From NCBI GenBank assembly GCA_035578905.1, contig JAQJVL010000111.1:1420607-1484606 (forward strand): 64,000 bases of DNA. The letters run 5' to 3'. This DNA comes from Stictocephala bisonia (taxonomy: Eukaryota > Arthropoda > Insecta > Hemiptera > Membracidae). Every line of letters begins with the position of its first letter. The first letter of the stretch is position 1. Positions 44,414 to 56,689 of the stretch are shown here, one piece after another. The notes under the pieces were generated by a model. That model saw only the letters and a list, made by a program, of their open reading frames with translations, was not told the DNA's origin and searched no databases. Made by a program: the position numbers and the translations under genes.

Positions 44414-45744
44414 GGGGAGGGCGGGGTACTTTGTCACAATTTTTACTTTTGATTTTTTCACCAAGTTTTGGTTTGTTTTTTAGCCAAATCAAAAATGTTA
44501 ATAAATAGTCCATACCTTTTTACAAGTTATGACAATTTATCAGATTTCTAGTAAGTATCTAAGTATTTGATAATATTTTTTTTCCTAAGCACTTCAAGTG
44601 TGACAAAGTGCCCCATGGCAGGGTACTTTGTCACAAGGTATGGGGTACTTTGTCACATGTATTTTAAAGGGAAAGAACTTTAGCCACCAAAGTTTTAAAA
44701 ATTTTTTTATTACCTTATTTATTTTATAGGATTCATTTGTAATTCATTACATAATGACTAATAGACTACTGTATACTGTATAGGTATAAAGTATTAGAAG
44801 ATTTACATTCTAATGATGTGAACAAGCTATTCATAGAAATGAAAACGTGTGATTATCACTAATGTAAATCCAAGAAAAGAAGAAGTTATAATAATTAATC
44901 ATATAAATCAAACAACAAAATATAAACTAGTGAATTGCGATCATACAATGAAGAAACAATATTACTTAGTAACCTAGTTATACAGGCTTATTTACTTTGA
45001 AATTTTAATCATCTTTGTCTGCGTCACAATTTTCACAAACATAGAAGATGGAGCCACGTCCACATTTATCGTGGGCCCAGTCTTTGCACTTTGTACATTG
45101 TATCCATACTTCATTAGGAGCACTTTCATCATATTTGTCTCCACAGACCAAACATAAGGCATCCTCTTCATCTGATGACTCCAAACAGAGGACAGCAGAC
45201 TTTTTGTTGCGCTGTCCTTCAATTTTTATTTTTTTACTAGGCACAAATGTTTTAGTACACTTCTTACTATCTTCATACAGCCTCTTTTTAGCATTTCCTT
45301 TCTTTTTGGTTGCAAGGCGTTATTCTCATTTATCTAATGTGACAAAGTGCCCCAAATGGTTTGTGACAAAGTGCCCCGCGTGTATTTGTTTTGCTTCCGT
45401 GACGGTTTTACCAACTTAAAACTAACCTAACTTTAACAAATATACATTAATGTATAGCTAATAATCGTAAGAATAAGATAATATAATATTTACATACCTT
45501 GAATTGACTTTGGCAAAGTAATAAAATGTCAAACACCAACAAAAAACTTTACTTGGAGAGGCTAAAAACAATAAAATTCTCTCTGTTCCGTTCACTGACA
45601 CACCACGTGTTTGAGACTATCTGTACGGGGGGGTGGCAGCCTTGGGCAGCTTAGGATGGTAGTCAAATTTCCCTCCTCCATCCAAATTTCCCACAGTGGA
45701 CCTTGTGACAAAGTACCCATGTGACAAAGTACCCCGTCCTCCCC
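44414..45744 (-). mobile_element. Pogo/Tc1-mariner-type element, internally deleted, with PHD finger
   Basis: TIRs start GGGGAGGGCGGGGTACTTTG on the left and are inverted at the right end; TA lies outside both ends (44412-44413, 45745-45746). The motif TGTGACAAAGTRCCCC or its reverse occurs eight times: four near the left end (44423, 44598, 44621, 44643) and four toward the right (45338, 45362, 45704, 45720). These look like multiple transposase binding sites. The only coding piece is a PHD-finger fragment (45005-45325, minus); the catalytic DDE part is absent, so it cannot move by itself. TA duplication plus a C-terminal PHD finger suggests a pogo-like family. Confidence 0.85.
45005..45325 (-). 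pseudogene. PHD-finger C-terminus of a pogo-like transposase
   Basis: The open minus-strand frame reads CLVCGDKYDES, then WIQCTKCKDWAHDKCGRG and FYVCENC. The spacing Cx2C-x15-Cx2C-x4-Hx2C-x8-Cx2C is a complete C4HC3 PHD zinc finger. A lysine-rich stretch (RLATKKKGNAKKRLYEDSKK) and an acidic ESSDEED lie before it. Insect pogo-type transposases often end in such a finger (family knowledge). The frame is closed upstream by a stop just before 45325 and has no start codon; a C-terminal remnant is the best reading. A free-standing small PHD gene is unlikely because it lies between transposon ends. Confidence 0.8.
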
Positions 45745-46017
45745 TATTTTTAATACATACGTCTAGTTTTAAAAAAAGGTGAAAATAAAAACTTCAAACT
45801 AAATATATATATTATATTTGTTTCTATAAAACTAATTAGAAATATGCGAAGCAATTCCAACGCGCAATTTCATTCTTGATTAAATGCAATTTGTTTTGAG
45901 TAAATCCGTTTGAATATAACTGTTTAATTTAGATACGCGTGATCGTATGTCTGGGACGAAAATAACATTGTTGTTACGGGATTAAAACCAATATGGCCGA
46001 CAGCCTCTGCAGATTCT

Positions 46018-46829
46018 TACTGTATACTATACAGTAAGATAAAGGGTATACATATAATTCACGTAGATATATTCCTTATTAAACAAAAAATAATTGGGCC
46101 ATTTTCAGGATGGCAAATGAAAGTAATGGTCAACTTATTTCCAGTCTTAGGTCGTAAAACACACTCCATTACCGTTAACACTGCAGTATCTACAGGGGGA
46201 CTTGCGGTCGTTGATGGTAGGTAATTGTAACTATTCCCACTTGTACGGAAGATGGAGTGAATAAAAATCAATAATATTTAAGGAGAGGAAGAATTTTATG
46301 AAGATAAAATACTATGCACACTTAAATATGATTTTATTTAATCATTATTTGCTTTCATAAATTATGTAATAAATTTTCATTATTTTATCGCAGCTAACGG
46401 TCTATTCATCCCTACGGACAGGTATTATGTAGATCACGAATTTATGGTGATTAGAAAAGGTTTTACTAGTTTTGCTTTTCAAAATGTAATCTTTTTTACT
46501 CAATAAACCATCCTTTTATGCACAAATATATTTTCTTTATCGTTGTAATAAATCCTGGGCATTACCTTTTTAGTATTTTTTCAGTTTATACAGACATTAC
46601 TTTAGTTTTGAGTTCTTGCAATGCAACGCCAAAGAACGACATCAATTAAACCTTTAACAATGTTAATCTCTTCAGTATCTCGTCTCACTTACTATTCTGA
46701 GATCATGGTGAGCAACTGTCTTGAAATACGTAGCCTAAGTTTCAAAATAGTGGGATAACGTTTGAATTTATAAAGCCTAAAAGATGATAATGCTAAGTTT
46801 ATTTTGGGACGCAATTTGCTGCCTCATTG
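46018..46829. other. AT-rich DNA, nothing recognised
   Basis: The minus-strand frame 46059-46271 has no recognisable family features. Confidence 0.4.
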
Positions 46830-47630
46830 ATCGACTCACCCACTTACTGACTCAGAAGGTGACTCACTAAGGGATATTGATATGAAAAGAAAGTTGAAAC
46901 GTTTGTCATTTCCTGATCAACAGATATCGCCTCTAAGAACATTTTATCAAAGTAAACTTTACTCCAGCACGCACAGGCCTTTGAACTAGACTTTCAACAA
47001 AGTTCAGATCACCAAACTTTGGAATAGGTAAATGGATAAACAATGGATAGAACAATGGAAAAACGAAAGAAGCAAATCTAAATATCATTGACTGGCTGAC
47101 TCACTCACTCAATACGATATTTCAAAAACCACCAAACGGACTTACACGAAATTTTAAAGGAAGTTATCTTTAGTATCGAAGGGACTCACTAAGAAAGCAT
47201 TTTCCAAAATTCCATTCCTAAGGAATACAAACAACCCCTCAACATTTCCTTTTTTCTACAAGAATAACATTGGGTTGATTTTAGTAAATTAATAACATCT
47301 GTTTTGTAAATAAATAAACATGTTTATTTTGTATGTTTGACATAATCCTATTAATCCATTAAGAGTTTAAGTTTAATCTTCAGCTGTTAAACAAGAACAA
47401 ATGAAATGAACACGTTTAGAAAATGCTAAGTAATACCATTGGGTATTTATACTAATAAATAGGTAGCGAGTGAGTGAGATACTGTAAATACATTTAATAT
47501 TGTGGTTTTACGTTATACAAATATTTGTAGTCAAAAGTTACATGCCGAGGCCGAAGACCGAGACGTATCGAGCGCAGCGAGAGTCAGGGTTAGCACGCGA
47601 AGCCAGGGTATATATATAAGACACAGTTGT
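46830..47630 (-). mobile_element. Dispersed element, family C 5' half joined to a different 3' half (copy 3)
   Basis: On the minus strand from 47630 it reads ACCCTGGCTTCGCGTGCTAA, CTCGCTGCGCTCGATACG, TCGGCATGTAACTTTTGACT and ATTTACAGTATCTCACTCA, matching the starts of 32780-33480 and 52010-52670 for about 330 bp. Beyond that (about 47270-46830) it carries direct GTGAGTGAGT-like runs and GGAATTTTGGAAAATGCTTT, not shared with the other copies. Confidence 0.6.
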
Positions 47631-47762
47631 AAGAATAGTAGCTATATTTCATTCTTTTAACTACTTTTTAATATCCATTTAATATGCCATAGGAATTTAA
47701 CTTTAATTATAAGTATCCGATAGGTAAATTTTGAGAGGTTTGTGGAGGATCCGGAAGAGGTC

Positions 47763-48229
<467 letters not shown>

Positions 48230-48500
48230 AAGCCTGCTACAACGAGCACTAAGAAGACCGGCTACTGCGGACGTACGCCATATTTTCTCATTTACTAATT
48301 ACGGGTCAACTGAACCTATTTATCGACACGTAAAGAATTACTACCGACTTAACAGATTAATAAATCCCTACTCGCTTATAGTCCGCATTCTAGGCTAATT
48401 GTCCCCACTTGCAATGCCATGGAACGAGTACTACGGCTACACTTGGAGGCTTACTTTAGTTAATTACATGTAACGAGGTTGCACGTAAAGGGATCACGTC
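48230..48500. promoter_or_regulatory. Candidate regulatory island
   Basis: Complex sequence with balanced composition (AGAAGACCGGCTACTGCGGA, CAATGCCATGGAACGAGTAC) and TAATTA-like cores (TTACTAATTACGGG, AGTTAATTACATG), against very AT-rich flanks. No coding frame stands out. Confidence 0.3.
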
Positions 48501-49079
48501 AACTTCCATAATGGGTATATTGTGGATTACCTTAAGACTGTTATACGTCGATTTAATACAATCACAATTAAACATTTTCAAAGTAGTATCTATTTTGTAT
48601 TTAATTTGAAAAATAACTCAGCCTGTTTTCTGTTTAATTTCATCATGTGCGTTATCGAGTCCCACCACATCGTACAAAACGTTTTGTTAGGCGTAATTGA
48701 AAAATAGGGAAATAACCATAAAACTTCCAGTTTCTTGATATGCAGCAGGTGCAATACAAATACAAAAATTGTGCTATTACCTTATAACAATTATTTATTG
48801 TCAAGCAAGGTCTCCCATAGCAACTCATAGAAAACTTAAAGAAATAATTGTGAAAACTAAATAATTTATTAATTTAAAAATAATAACAACTATTATTATT
48901 TAATGTATATTAATAATATAGTTTATGGTAATTACAAATAATTGAGAGCAATAAAGCTATAAACTTACCAACTATGTAAAATTGATTTTTAGAATATATT
49001 TATTAATTACCATAAATGAGTACGCCTTATAAATTCTAATTAAATTCAAACATTTATTGTTCTCACCAAAACTGTATTT

Positions 49080-49310
49080 AAATCAGATTGGCGCCCTGCC
49101 AAAGGCTGTTCGGAAGCGGATTATGGACTAACACACCTGCAGAATATTGACTCTAAAATTGTAAAAACGGGTTTTGTATTTAGTACATATTCAATCCATC
49201 TGTTCCGTCTGCACGCCATTCCTGTGTCAATCCGTAATGACCCACCGAGTGGACTTTCCTCGTCTAATTACTCAATTAAAGCATAGCATTTTTAATTAAG
49301 CCTCCTACCA
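49080..49310. promoter_or_regulatory. Candidate regulatory island
   Basis: GATTGGCGCCCTGCCAAAGG and TCTGCACGCCATTCCTGTGT are followed by a dense set of homeodomain-like cores (GTCTAATTACTCAATTAAAG, TTTTTAATTAAG). Same pattern as the other islands. Confidence 0.3.
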
Positions 49311-51014
49311 TTTTTGGAAAACTTTTTTACGGCATGGTCAACTGAACAAGAGGAATATAAGTCGATGAATTAAAATGATAATTTAAGTAAATTAAGTACT
49401 CTTAATTCCAGCTTATCAAAATTTAATAACAGCCCTTCAATTTCAAAAATCAAAATGAAAATATGTAAATTACAGTATTGTGATCATGATAATGATTGCT
49501 CCTAGGCCTAATTTGCTTATATTCAATTTGTTTCCAGATAATGAAGAACGTATTTTTGTACTCACAGAAATGTCTATTGAAGTAGAGGAGAACTTGACAA
49601 AACTGACCAGAAGGACAAGGTTTTGACAGTCACAAATTATATATAACTCACGGCTAACTCTGTTTTTGTCAAAATTTTTATTTTATTTTAATTTATTTGT
49701 TGAAATTTGTAGAAGTTTTAATATATTATGGTTGATTTTAAAAATTAACTTATTACATTAGAAACAACAAACAAATGTTAATTGTACTATGACAACTACA
49801 TTGAGTTGACCTTATTATGCAGCAAGTTATTGAATAGTAATAAAGAATTCCTGATTACTATACGAAATATGTAATGCTATTTAGTATAGAAATATTTATG
49901 TAAAAATCCCTGTATTTATTATTTATCCTTACACTGTTGGTATACATAGGAGTGAAAAGAATATGATCAATTATATATCATTTAAATTAATAAGTGAGCA
50001 AAATGAACAATTAAATTAAATCAAATTAAACTAACCAACAAAATTAAAACCATCCATTAACAGTTTCTACCGACACTATGCATTTTGTTACTGTATTTTA
50101 TATGACTGAAAGCAAAAAATTTTAAATTTGTCTTAAAATAATCCACCTCGACCTTTCAGCTATTATTTTCTAACAACAATAATAAAACATTGTGAAAGTT
50201 GCTGTTTTACATAATAACCATGGAAGTAAGGTACAGACAACGATTGTGTTACATTATAATAAAGTTTATTTTAAATTAAAAAGTTTTCAACTATCCTGCA
50301 GTTTTTCAATAAGAAAATGTAAATCATATTTAAATAGGCGTATATTTTAATAATAATAAATAGACTTATCAAGTAAGAGATTTATTTTATGTATATATAA
50401 AATAAACATTACAATGTATTCAACATTTTTGTGCATGTTAACATTCAACATTGCTGTAATACTTTTATGTTTATAACAGCGAAAATATATATTTAAACGT
50501 TTTGTTGATCAAGTCAAGTTAATCATTCGATTATTCAGTTATACATTAATAAACATAAATATTCGACAACAATATTTAAACGACTAAAACGTGTGTTCCA
50601 TAAAATATTTTTTACATTTAGTCAGTGATTATTGAAATGATTCAGCAGCATTTTGCCTATTTATAAATATGAATAAATAAATACTACAACTATGTATAAT
50701 ATTCATAATTGTATGGAATTTGGAGATTTCTAGAACTTGGAAGTGGTTCAAATGTTTACGAGCCCTTGGCGTCCACAAGTGTCACATTAGGCCTACCTAC
50801 ATTCTTGTAACAACTAAATATCTAAACACGAGTCAAACCAAAATACCTCAAACAACTGCATATTTAAAATAAGTCTGTTTGTATGTCAACATAAAAGGTA
50901 TGTCAACTTCCAAATAGTTAGTTAATATGTATGTAGTTGATTAAGGTTCTTTTAAACTTGAAATTATTTGAAATACTTTTTATTTCGTAGTTACCATTCG
51001 AATGACTATATATA
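49311..51014. other. Very AT-rich DNA, nothing recognised
   Basis: About 1.7 kb with no gene, RNA or clear repeat by eye. Confidence 0.45.
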
Positions 51015-53422
51015 CAGCACGATTCAAAAAGACACGCAGAATATTTAGTAGCTCATTCTACCTGTAAAAATAAATACAATAGCTTATATAAACATAAGTC
51101 TGGAAATGCTTCGTCTGGGAGATCCAACTAGAGAAACATTTTACCCAGATTTTAGTACCTTGTACTAAAAAAGGATTCCTGGAATTCTGGAAAGTAAATT
51201 AAGGGGCAAATTCAATAGTTTCTTATGGTCTTCGACCTTAAAATTGTCTCAGAACTGTAAATTAAGTATTTTTTTCCAGAAAACCAGAGGAAAAACACGT
51301 TTCGTATTTGTGTATTAAAGACTTTATTATTTAAACAATAAATGGATTTAATTTTGGATTTAAATTTGTAGGAATGTTATTGTGAACGAAACTGTATTAA
51401 TAATCATATTCATCTGATACATAAAGTTAAGAGATGTATACATAAAGTGAACAGATGTATTCGGATGTATACACCCATTGAATTTGTATTCAGGACGGTG
51501 CAAAGTTAAATTAACTGGGAAAATAGTAATCTAAATTACTAAAATTAAAGTAATTTTTCAAAAGTGTCTCCTTTGAATTCAATGCGTTTTTCTGATAGTT
51601 TTAAGGATTGCTTTACGTAATTCAACACGACTTTCCTTGTCCACGTAAAAGCTACATTAATAAGTCTACGAAAGTGAGGCGCCTCACGTGAATTTACTTT
51701 GACTTTGTAAACATTCTCTTTCGTCCATCGAATGGTATATGATAACCTAACCTAACCTAACCCAATATTCAAAAATCCAATGGTATATGATTTGGTGATC
51801 TGGGTAGCCAGTTCATAAGACCTCCAAGACTGATCCTTTTATTTGGAAACTTGATTTAATTGGGTGGAGACTATTTTTGAAACATTTGCGGTCTCACGTT
51901 GGAAATTCATCTGGCGTCTTCAAACAATACTGACAATTACTCTTATAGAAACTGTAAATATACTTAATCTTGCTCTTGGAACATAAATAGTCCAATAAGA
52001 TGACTATGAATAACTAGAGGGTGGTAACCCCGCCATTCGCTGCGCTCGTTGTACCTCAGCCTGTGAATTTGGCTACAAATAATAGTAAGTTAACTGCATA
52101 ACGTAAAAGCACAATATTCATTTTATTTACAATATCTCATTACATTATTTGCGTTGCTATCCATTAATTAGTACACACACCCAATGCTGTTACTTGCCTA
52201 CTTATAAAGTGTTCATTTCAGTTATTTTAACGTCTGAATATTAATTAAATAAATAAAACAACTACATTTGGTTACCATTGAAACCTTCAAGTCCAGTAGA
52301 GCGGAGCACTACAATCGAATGAACTGATGCCTACAACCTTTCCTGGTTTAACATTATGAAAGTTCTAACCTCATCAATATTACAAACACCATTGTTTATA
52401 TTCCAACAGCTGTTAAAACTCTTTGGAAATCTTTATTAACTTTAGAAGAGCTGTTACTGTGTGATTATTAATTTCAATCTCTCTCCACTTTATTATTATG
52501 GCCAAAAAACGTACTTTGAGGGATTTACATACGCTTCAGGGGGAAAATATTGAAAAATTAAGACCTTATTGCACAACTACGGAAAAGGCAACTTTTTTGA
52601 TACCTCAACCGTTTAAATTGGGCATGAAATAAAGGAGGGGTTGCGTTGACAAAAATCTGCTTCACGTATTATATATAAGAATGCCACATCATACGTCAAT
52701 ACTAAATTGCTGTTGAAGTGACGTTCAGTCGTTACATGACGGTTCACATCTACCGATAAATGTTATATATAGATTCTTAAAATGTTAACACCATCACGCG
52801 AGAACTCAAACACCAAAACGTGGCTTAGGTTTTGGAATTATTTTAGATTTCATTTAATTTATGAATATAAATTTAAATTCAGTAGTTTTAATTTAAAATT
52901 TACTGTGATTTTCCGGTTAACTTTTACTATGGATTGTTCTGAAGAAGAATTCTTTGAGTCGAACATCTATTCACATTCTGTACACTTTATTTACAACGTT
53001 TTTTTCAGAACAAAATTGTCTAGTACTTCTAGCTAAAAATTATATTTGTTAATTGGTTAAATAGAAAAGTTCTTGATGCTAAAAATGAGATGACAAGTGT
53101 TTTTTTTTTTCACTCAATTATTTGCAATTGTCACTGGTTTTATAAAAAGATATTTAACTTACAGTTCCGAGACATGTTTCATGTCTTTTTCAAGTCACAA
53201 ACCGTAAGAAACTATAGATTTTGTCAGTTAATTTACCTCTCCAGAATTCCAGGAAGATAAATTAATCCGAGACATAAAAAACTAGGCAAAGTTTTTTCTG
53301 GGCGTAACTCCCTAACGAAGCGTGTCCCTGGAAACAGACTATGTGAATATAAGATATTATCTTTGTGTTTAAATGTAGAATGAGCTATTAAAATTTGATG
53401 CATATCTTTCTGAATTACCCTG
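51015..53422 (-). mobile_element. Decayed IS630/Tc1-mariner-type element with long terminal inverted repeats
   Basis: The left end (CAGCACGATTCAAAAAGACA, 51015 on) and the reverse complement of the right end (CAGGGTAATTCAGAAAGATA) align, as do about 280 bp inward (GCTCATTCTAC, CCTGGAATTCTGGA, TAGTTTCTTA). TATA lies outside both ends. On the minus strand about 51860-51550 a broken transposase tail is readable: LGGLMNWLPRSPNHIPLDF, matching the family phrase (GGPxxWPPRSPDLxPLDFxLWG), then a KTIRK and HF remnant of the family's GGHFE end. Multiple stops and a TTAGG-type run (51739-51760) break it. A family C element (52010-52670) is inserted inside. Confidence 0.75.
52010..52670 (+). mobile_element. 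Dispersed element family C, copy 2 (nested)
   Basis: Collinear with 32780-33480 over its length, starting CCCCGCCATTCGCTGCGCTC and ending near GGTTGCGTTGACAAAAATCT. A small open frame near 52497-52625 (MAKKRTLRDLHTLQGENIEK...) is present but damaged in the other copy. It lies inside the 51015-53422 element. Confidence 0.7.
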
Positions 53423-53671
53423 TATAGCATATGGTTTGTAAAGGCATAAGAATCAAGAATGTGTGATATTTTACTCCATAAAGTCTTTCCAGCAACTTAT
53501 ATCAAACACTAAGAATGGGTATGGAGCGATAACTTCACACTCCATCATTCAAATAAAGAAAAAATCCAACGAGTTAAAAATATAAGAAACACCTGATGAA
53601 TCATACTGCATCAGGTACTGCAGTTTTTAATAATTCAAAATACAGTACAATTCAAGATAATTAATGTGCAG
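53423..53671. other. Unremarkable DNA
   Basis: No gene or repeat seen between the Tc1-type element and the 13-bp array. Confidence 0.4.
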
Positions 53672-54506
53672 CATAGTACTGGAACATAGTATTGGGACAT
53701 AGTACTGGGTCATAGTACTGGAACATAGTACTGGAACATAGTACTGGAAAATAGTACTGGGACATAGTACTGGAACATAATACTGGGACATAGTACTGGG
53801 ACATAGTACTGGGACATAGTACTGGGACATAGTACTGGGACATAGTACTGGAACATAGTACTGGAAAATAGTACTGGGACATAGTACTGGAACATAGTAA
53901 TGGGACATAGTACTGGAACATAGTACTGGGACATAGTACTGGGACATAGTACTGGAACATAGTACTGGAACATAGTACTGGAACATAGTACTGGAACATA
54001 GTACTGGGACATAGTACTGGGACATAGTACTGGGCCATAGTACTGGGGCATAGTACTGGGGCATAGTACTGGGACATAGTACTGGAACATAGTACTGGGA
54101 CAAAGTACTGGAACGTAGTACTGGAACATAATACTGGGACATAGTACTGGGACATAGTACTGGGACATAGTACTGGGACATAGTACTGGGACATAGTACT
54201 GGGACATAGTACTGAGATATAGTACTAGAACATAGTACTGGGACATAGTACTGGGACATAGTACTGGGACATAGTACTGGAACATAGTACTGGGACATAG
54301 TACTGGAACATAGTACTGGGACATAGTACTGGGACATAGTACTGGGACATAGTACTGGGATATAGTACTGGGACATAGTACTGGGACATAGAACTGGGAC
54401 ATAGAACTGGGACATAGAACTGGGACATAGTACTGGAACATAGAACTGGGACATAGTACTGGAACATAGTACTAGAACATAGTACTGGGACATAGTACTG
54501 GAACAT
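53672..54506. repeat. 13-bp minisatellite, about 64 copies
   Basis: The monomer is CATAGTACTGGGA, with CATAGTACTGGAA the main variant. As 13 is one more than four codons, each minus-strand frame cycles through all three phases, and the consensus has no stop in any. All three minus frames are therefore open over hundreds of bases (the longest 288 codons, 53627-54493, repeating QYYVPVLCPSTMS). This is a composition effect. Confidence 0.97.
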
Positions 54507-54759
54507 CGGCAGCAAAAATAGAAGTAGTTTCATAATAATTTGTGCTGTACCGATATAATTACACTATTCAATTCGTCTTCAATAAGCTTGATTTTCAGAG
54601 AAGAACAATGAAAAACATTGTAAAGCACGGATAACTGAGCAACATTACAAAGCAATCTTTTTGTTTACTCGACAATCGTAAAATTAATTGACTAAAGGCA
54701 GCAACCATTGTAATTGAATCCCTACTTCAACTATAACAAACTATCATCATTCCTAGCGT
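54507..54759. other. Unremarkable DNA
   Basis: No gene or repeat seen. Confidence 0.4.
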
Positions 54760-55140
54760 CAAACGGACCATACATATCAATTGTGGACAATCGTGAGCAG
54801 CTGAAGCATGTGACAATACACAGACTTGGCAAAAGGAATGGTATTTTAATCCTCTCCAGGGGCTCATATAAATGGTGAGTAATATAGTCGAGTGACGGGG
54901 CGCCAGGGTATCGCAGCCACTAATGTACCCCCGCCCATTAACGTGAAAACACATATCAAATCAATTAAACCCGGCCGAGTCGCCTTAATGCGGTTGTCAC
55001 GTGTGGTAGGTAGAGCCGATGACGATCTGACAGTCTTTGACAGCCCCCTCCCCCTGCTCTCTAGCTAGAACACAAACAATCTCCCCGTGGAGTGTCTGTC
55101 AGATTGAACACTCTTCTACCTCTATTCCCTTATCTAGGAC
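54760..55140. promoter_or_regulatory. Candidate regulatory island
   Basis: GC-richer, complex block: AACCCGGCCGAGTCGCCTTA, GCGGTTGTCACGTGTGGTAG, AGCCGATGACGATCTGACAG and CCCCCTCCCCCTGC, with CCCATTAACG and CAATTAAACC cores. Contrasts with AT-rich flanks; no coding frame. Confidence 0.3.
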
Positions 55141-55812
55141 GATGGTAAACTATTCAAACCGAATAAGAATAAGAGCACTTACTTGAACAGTTGCCTAAAA
55201 AATAAGTGTGGTCCACATGTCTGAACGTTTCTTTGGGAACTTGATTTCAATTAATTAGTTGAATTAAGGTTCAAGTGTGCAAATCGACCCAGTTTACATT
55301 CACTAAGCCATATATAATAAAAATAATTAAAAAGAATAATTATTTTCTTCACCATCAAAATCCTGGAGATTGTCACTTGTGTTTTTAGACTAGTAAAGCT
55401 TAACAACTCCCCCCCCCCTCTATATTATATCAAACAGAAAAACTGTATTTTTTCGATAAATTATTATGTTAAGAAATCACATCTTAAAAAATAATACAGT
55501 AATAAATAAAGTGACAAAAACAACATCAGTTTCAGCGACCAAACCCTACACACTATCACTTTGTAAGTAGACTAAACAATCTCCCTCAATATCCTCATTT
55601 TTTTAATGATCCATCTTCCTCATTTTTTAATGATCTCTTTCGCTGAGTTAGTCACTTAAAAATGTCACTCCTTGACAACAAACCTTACGTCACCTCCACG
55701 AATTATCCACCTCCCTACAAGAAGAGGAATAGGACGTTAGGAATAGGAAGTTCAACGTTAGGAACAACTCTTACTGGGCGATTTACTTTTAAGTAGAGCT
55801 ACACTGTCACAC
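55141..55812. other. AT-rich DNA with a short C-run (about 55410-55418)
   Basis: No gene or repeat recognised otherwise. Confidence 0.4.
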
Positions 55813-55814
55813 TT

Positions 55815-55985
55815 GCCGGCGTGGTGGCTCAGTGGCTAAGGCTTCGGACTGCGGAGGGCAAGGTCCAAGGTTCGAATCCCCACTGAGCCAACGGTCGGTA
55901 CTTTACTCGTTGAATAAGGTTCATGCACAGGCCTGTAGGCCCATGTGGACTGGTAAGTGAAGTTTAAAAAGAAAAAAGAAAAAAC
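55815..55985 (+). mobile_element. tRNA-derived SINE with A-rich tail
   Basis: GTGGCTCAGTGGCTAAGG matches box A and GGTTCGAATCC is a perfect box B, about 40 bp apart. The body that follows contains AACGGTCGGTACTTTACTCG and GGCCTGTAGGCCCATGTGGA, then an A-rich tail (55970-55985). The acceptor stem does not close, and CCACTGAGCCA mirrors the box A region, so it is a SINE rather than a tRNA gene. Confidence 0.8.
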
Positions 55986-56689
55986 AACACTTAGAACACC
56001 TAAATCAATAATTTGTATTAATTTTTAAATCATGTTAATTTCCATCGCTGTTTGATTATTTTTCGTAATATAAATAACAAATAAAGAGCTTGTATCTTAT
56101 AAACAAGATTTTTTAGCTACAACAGCGAAAAGAAGGGTTTTGAATATTTAAATACAACAAAATATATACAATTTTAACTGTTTTCTGGCAAATTTTCAAC
56201 CGAAATGAGGCGCAAAATGAACTTTTGAAAATAGATGTGTACAGTAGAAAGATAATATTTCTAGTGAATGATTTTGAAGTAAGGTTCTGCTCAATCCTCT
56301 TTTGCTGAAATGGATTTAATAGATTTGACAGATTTTCTTTCACATATAATGTAAGAAAGAACTTTTTAGTGGTTAATTCTATTATGTAATGGGCGATTAG
56401 TTTAGTTTATTTGACAACAACAGTCAAACTATATTTCTGGATCATCAATAACAGTACAGTTCCTATAATTTCAACAATAAACTAATTAAAGCTGAATGAT
56501 TAACAGCTTTAATAGTTCCAAAACATATTGATATTGTCAAGAAAAGATACGAATGAAACAAATTTCCCGTCATATTAATAAAACATTCCTAATCAAAACA
56601 TTATATACAGGTCTGTTGAACGTTCAGTTTGGGTGGGATATGCATTAATATGTATATTTAATTATAGGTAGACATGTATAGAACCCCAT
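55986..56689. other. AT-rich DNA, nothing recognised
   Basis: No gene or repeat seen; the minus-strand frame 56113-56343 is unsupported. Confidence 0.4.

Larger units (their letters stand above)
44252..46017. mobile_element. Family B TTAA element, copy 3, interrupted by a pogo-like element
   Basis: The left end CAGAGTCTGCAAAGGCTGTC follows TTAA (44248-44251). The right end is the inverted GGCCGACAGCCTCTGCAGAT, followed by TCTTAC, a TTAA-like remnant. Removing the 1331-bp insert at 44414-45744 gives a MITE of about 430 bp, close to copy 1 (413 bp). Confidence 0.85.

Noticed and set aside
45048..45419. 123-codon plus-strand frame opposite the PHD fragment
   Set aside because: Shadow of the PHD-finger coding strand; no domain of its own.
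53627..54493. 288-codon minus-strand frame and two overlapping ones
   Set aside because: All come from the 13-bp array, which is open in every minus frame.
54727..54954. 75-codon minus-strand frame
   Set aside because: No recognisable domain; lies in a candidate regulatory island.
55815..55885. Possible tRNA gene
   Set aside because: Boxes A and B are good, but the acceptor stem does not pair and a SINE body with A-rich tail follows.
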